From positions 1 to 64,000 of the forward strand of contig JABGSN010000033.1 of assembly GCA_018647765.1 (NCBI GenBank): a stretch of DNA of 64,000 nucleotides. Reading direction: 5' to 3'. Numbering within the stretch: position 1 is the first letter of the stretch; each line of letters opens with the position of its first letter. Source of the DNA: Oceanospirillaceae bacterium (GTDB lineage Bacteria; Pseudomonadota; Gammaproteobacteria; Pseudomonadales; Balneatricaceae). Shown piece after piece: positions 63,550-64,000 of the stretch. The notes under the pieces are model-generated. The model searched no databases, was not told the origin of the DNA, and was given only the letters and a program-made list of their open reading frames with translations. Both the position numbers and the translations under genes were made by a program.

Positions 63550-64000
63550 TTAACGTCCTAGTTTGCGGGTGACAAAGGCCACCGCATCTTCAATAGGCAT
63601 ATCTTCGTTGTCGGCCTGGCGACGGTCGCGATATTCCAACATACCCGAGGTTAAACCGCGGTCACCAATGACCACGCGGTGCGGCAGACCCATCAATTCA
63701 GCATCGGCGAATTTGGCGCCGGGGCGTAATGCCCGGTCATCCATAATAACGTCTACGCCTGCGGCCTTTAGCTGCGCGTATAGCGTGTCAGTGGCAGTGC
63801 GAACCGCCTCAGATTTGTCGTAGTTGAGGGGAATGAGTGCCACTTCAAAGGGGGCTAAGGCAAGCGGCCAAATTATGCCTTTATCGTCATAATTTTGTTC
63901 AATACAGGCAGCAATCACGCGGGTAATGCCAATGCCGTAGCAGCCCATTTCCATAAATTGAGTTTTACCATTTTCGTTGAGCACCTTGGCATTCATGGCG
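63550..64000 (-). CDS. proS: Prolyl-tRNA synthetase, C-terminal part
   Basis: The last ~150 residues of ProS; the frame continues through the right window edge. Visible are [20 protein letters not shown] (class II motif 3), [13 protein letters not shown], and the anticodon-binding end with [20 protein letters not shown] and [13 protein letters not shown]. It charges tRNA-Pro. The full protein is about 570 residues in relatives; only the C-terminal quarter is here. Confidence 0.95.
   Translation of the reverse strand, partial: AMNAKVLNENGKTQFMEMGCYGIGITRVIAACIEQNYDDKGIIWPLALAPFEVALIPLNYDKSEAVRTATDTLYAQLKAAGVDVIMDDRALRPGAKFADAELMGLPHRVVIGDRGLTSGMLEYRDRRQADNEDMPIEDAVAFVTRKLGR

Overview
The window is chromosomal DNA from a free-living gammaproteobacterium, most likely a marine relative of the Pseudomonadales/Oceanospirillales. 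The evidence is the gene content (ZipA, SMC with ScpA/ScpB rather than MukB, FadB/FadA, the whole CcmA-I system, a CrbS/CrbR acetate switch, RmuC, YheU) and gene order. Several blocks run in the order I recall from pseudomonads: uup / universal stress protein / small hypothetical / fadB / fadA / topA / DUF6586-type gene; ParA and CheW-like genes next to ccmA; and smc / zipA / ligA. Genes are packed tightly with many 1-14 nt overlaps, and several start at GTG or TTG.

Layout. Bases 1-1062 look like the right-hand end of an accessory region: an in-frame hybrid of two unrelated solute-binding protein families, about 480 bp without a gene but with hairpins, then a 53-nt 3' fragment of a tRNA-Ala(GGC) gene without its 5' half. 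That fragment is the usual footprint of an element integrated at a tRNA gene. From 1.1 kb on the content is core-like: a glutaredoxin, a three-domain kinase/M23/aminotransferase fusion, an EAL-msrB-msrA operon, a solitary rpsA, an rmuC operon, a tatD pair, uup, the fatty-acid oxidation operon fadBA and topA.

Bases 25.1-36.1 kb form an acetate module: acs, the response regulator CrbR, the sodium-symporter-fused histidine kinase CrbS, a DUF4212 subunit with its large sodium/solute symporter, a cNMP/CBS/nucleotidyltransferase protein and a DEDD exonuclease. Bases 36.3-43.7 kb hold a chemotaxis cluster (STAS, cheY, cheA, cheW, cheR, cheD, cheB) of E. coli-like type that ends in parA and a CheW-like gene, which normally belong to the polar-flagellar type of cluster. 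No cheZ, receptor or flagellar gene is next to it. Bases 43.8-50.7 kb are the complete cytochrome c maturation operon ccmABCDEFGHI, including a short ccmD.

The last part covers chromosome segregation, division and replication (smc, zipA, ligA, then scpA and scpB), an H-NS-type protein divergent from a PHP-domain ribonuclease across an 18-bp perfect inverted repeat, rluB, and a minus-strand group (cation efflux, DUF2069, arsC, partial proS) cut by the window end. I see no CRISPR array, intact insertion sequence or rRNA. The points most worth a second look are the tRNA fragment and the hybrid gene beside it, the three-domain fusion, the mixed chemotaxis cluster with a possible CheZ-like protein elsewhere, the long inverted repeat upstream of the H-NS gene, and a small frameshifted gene after ligA.
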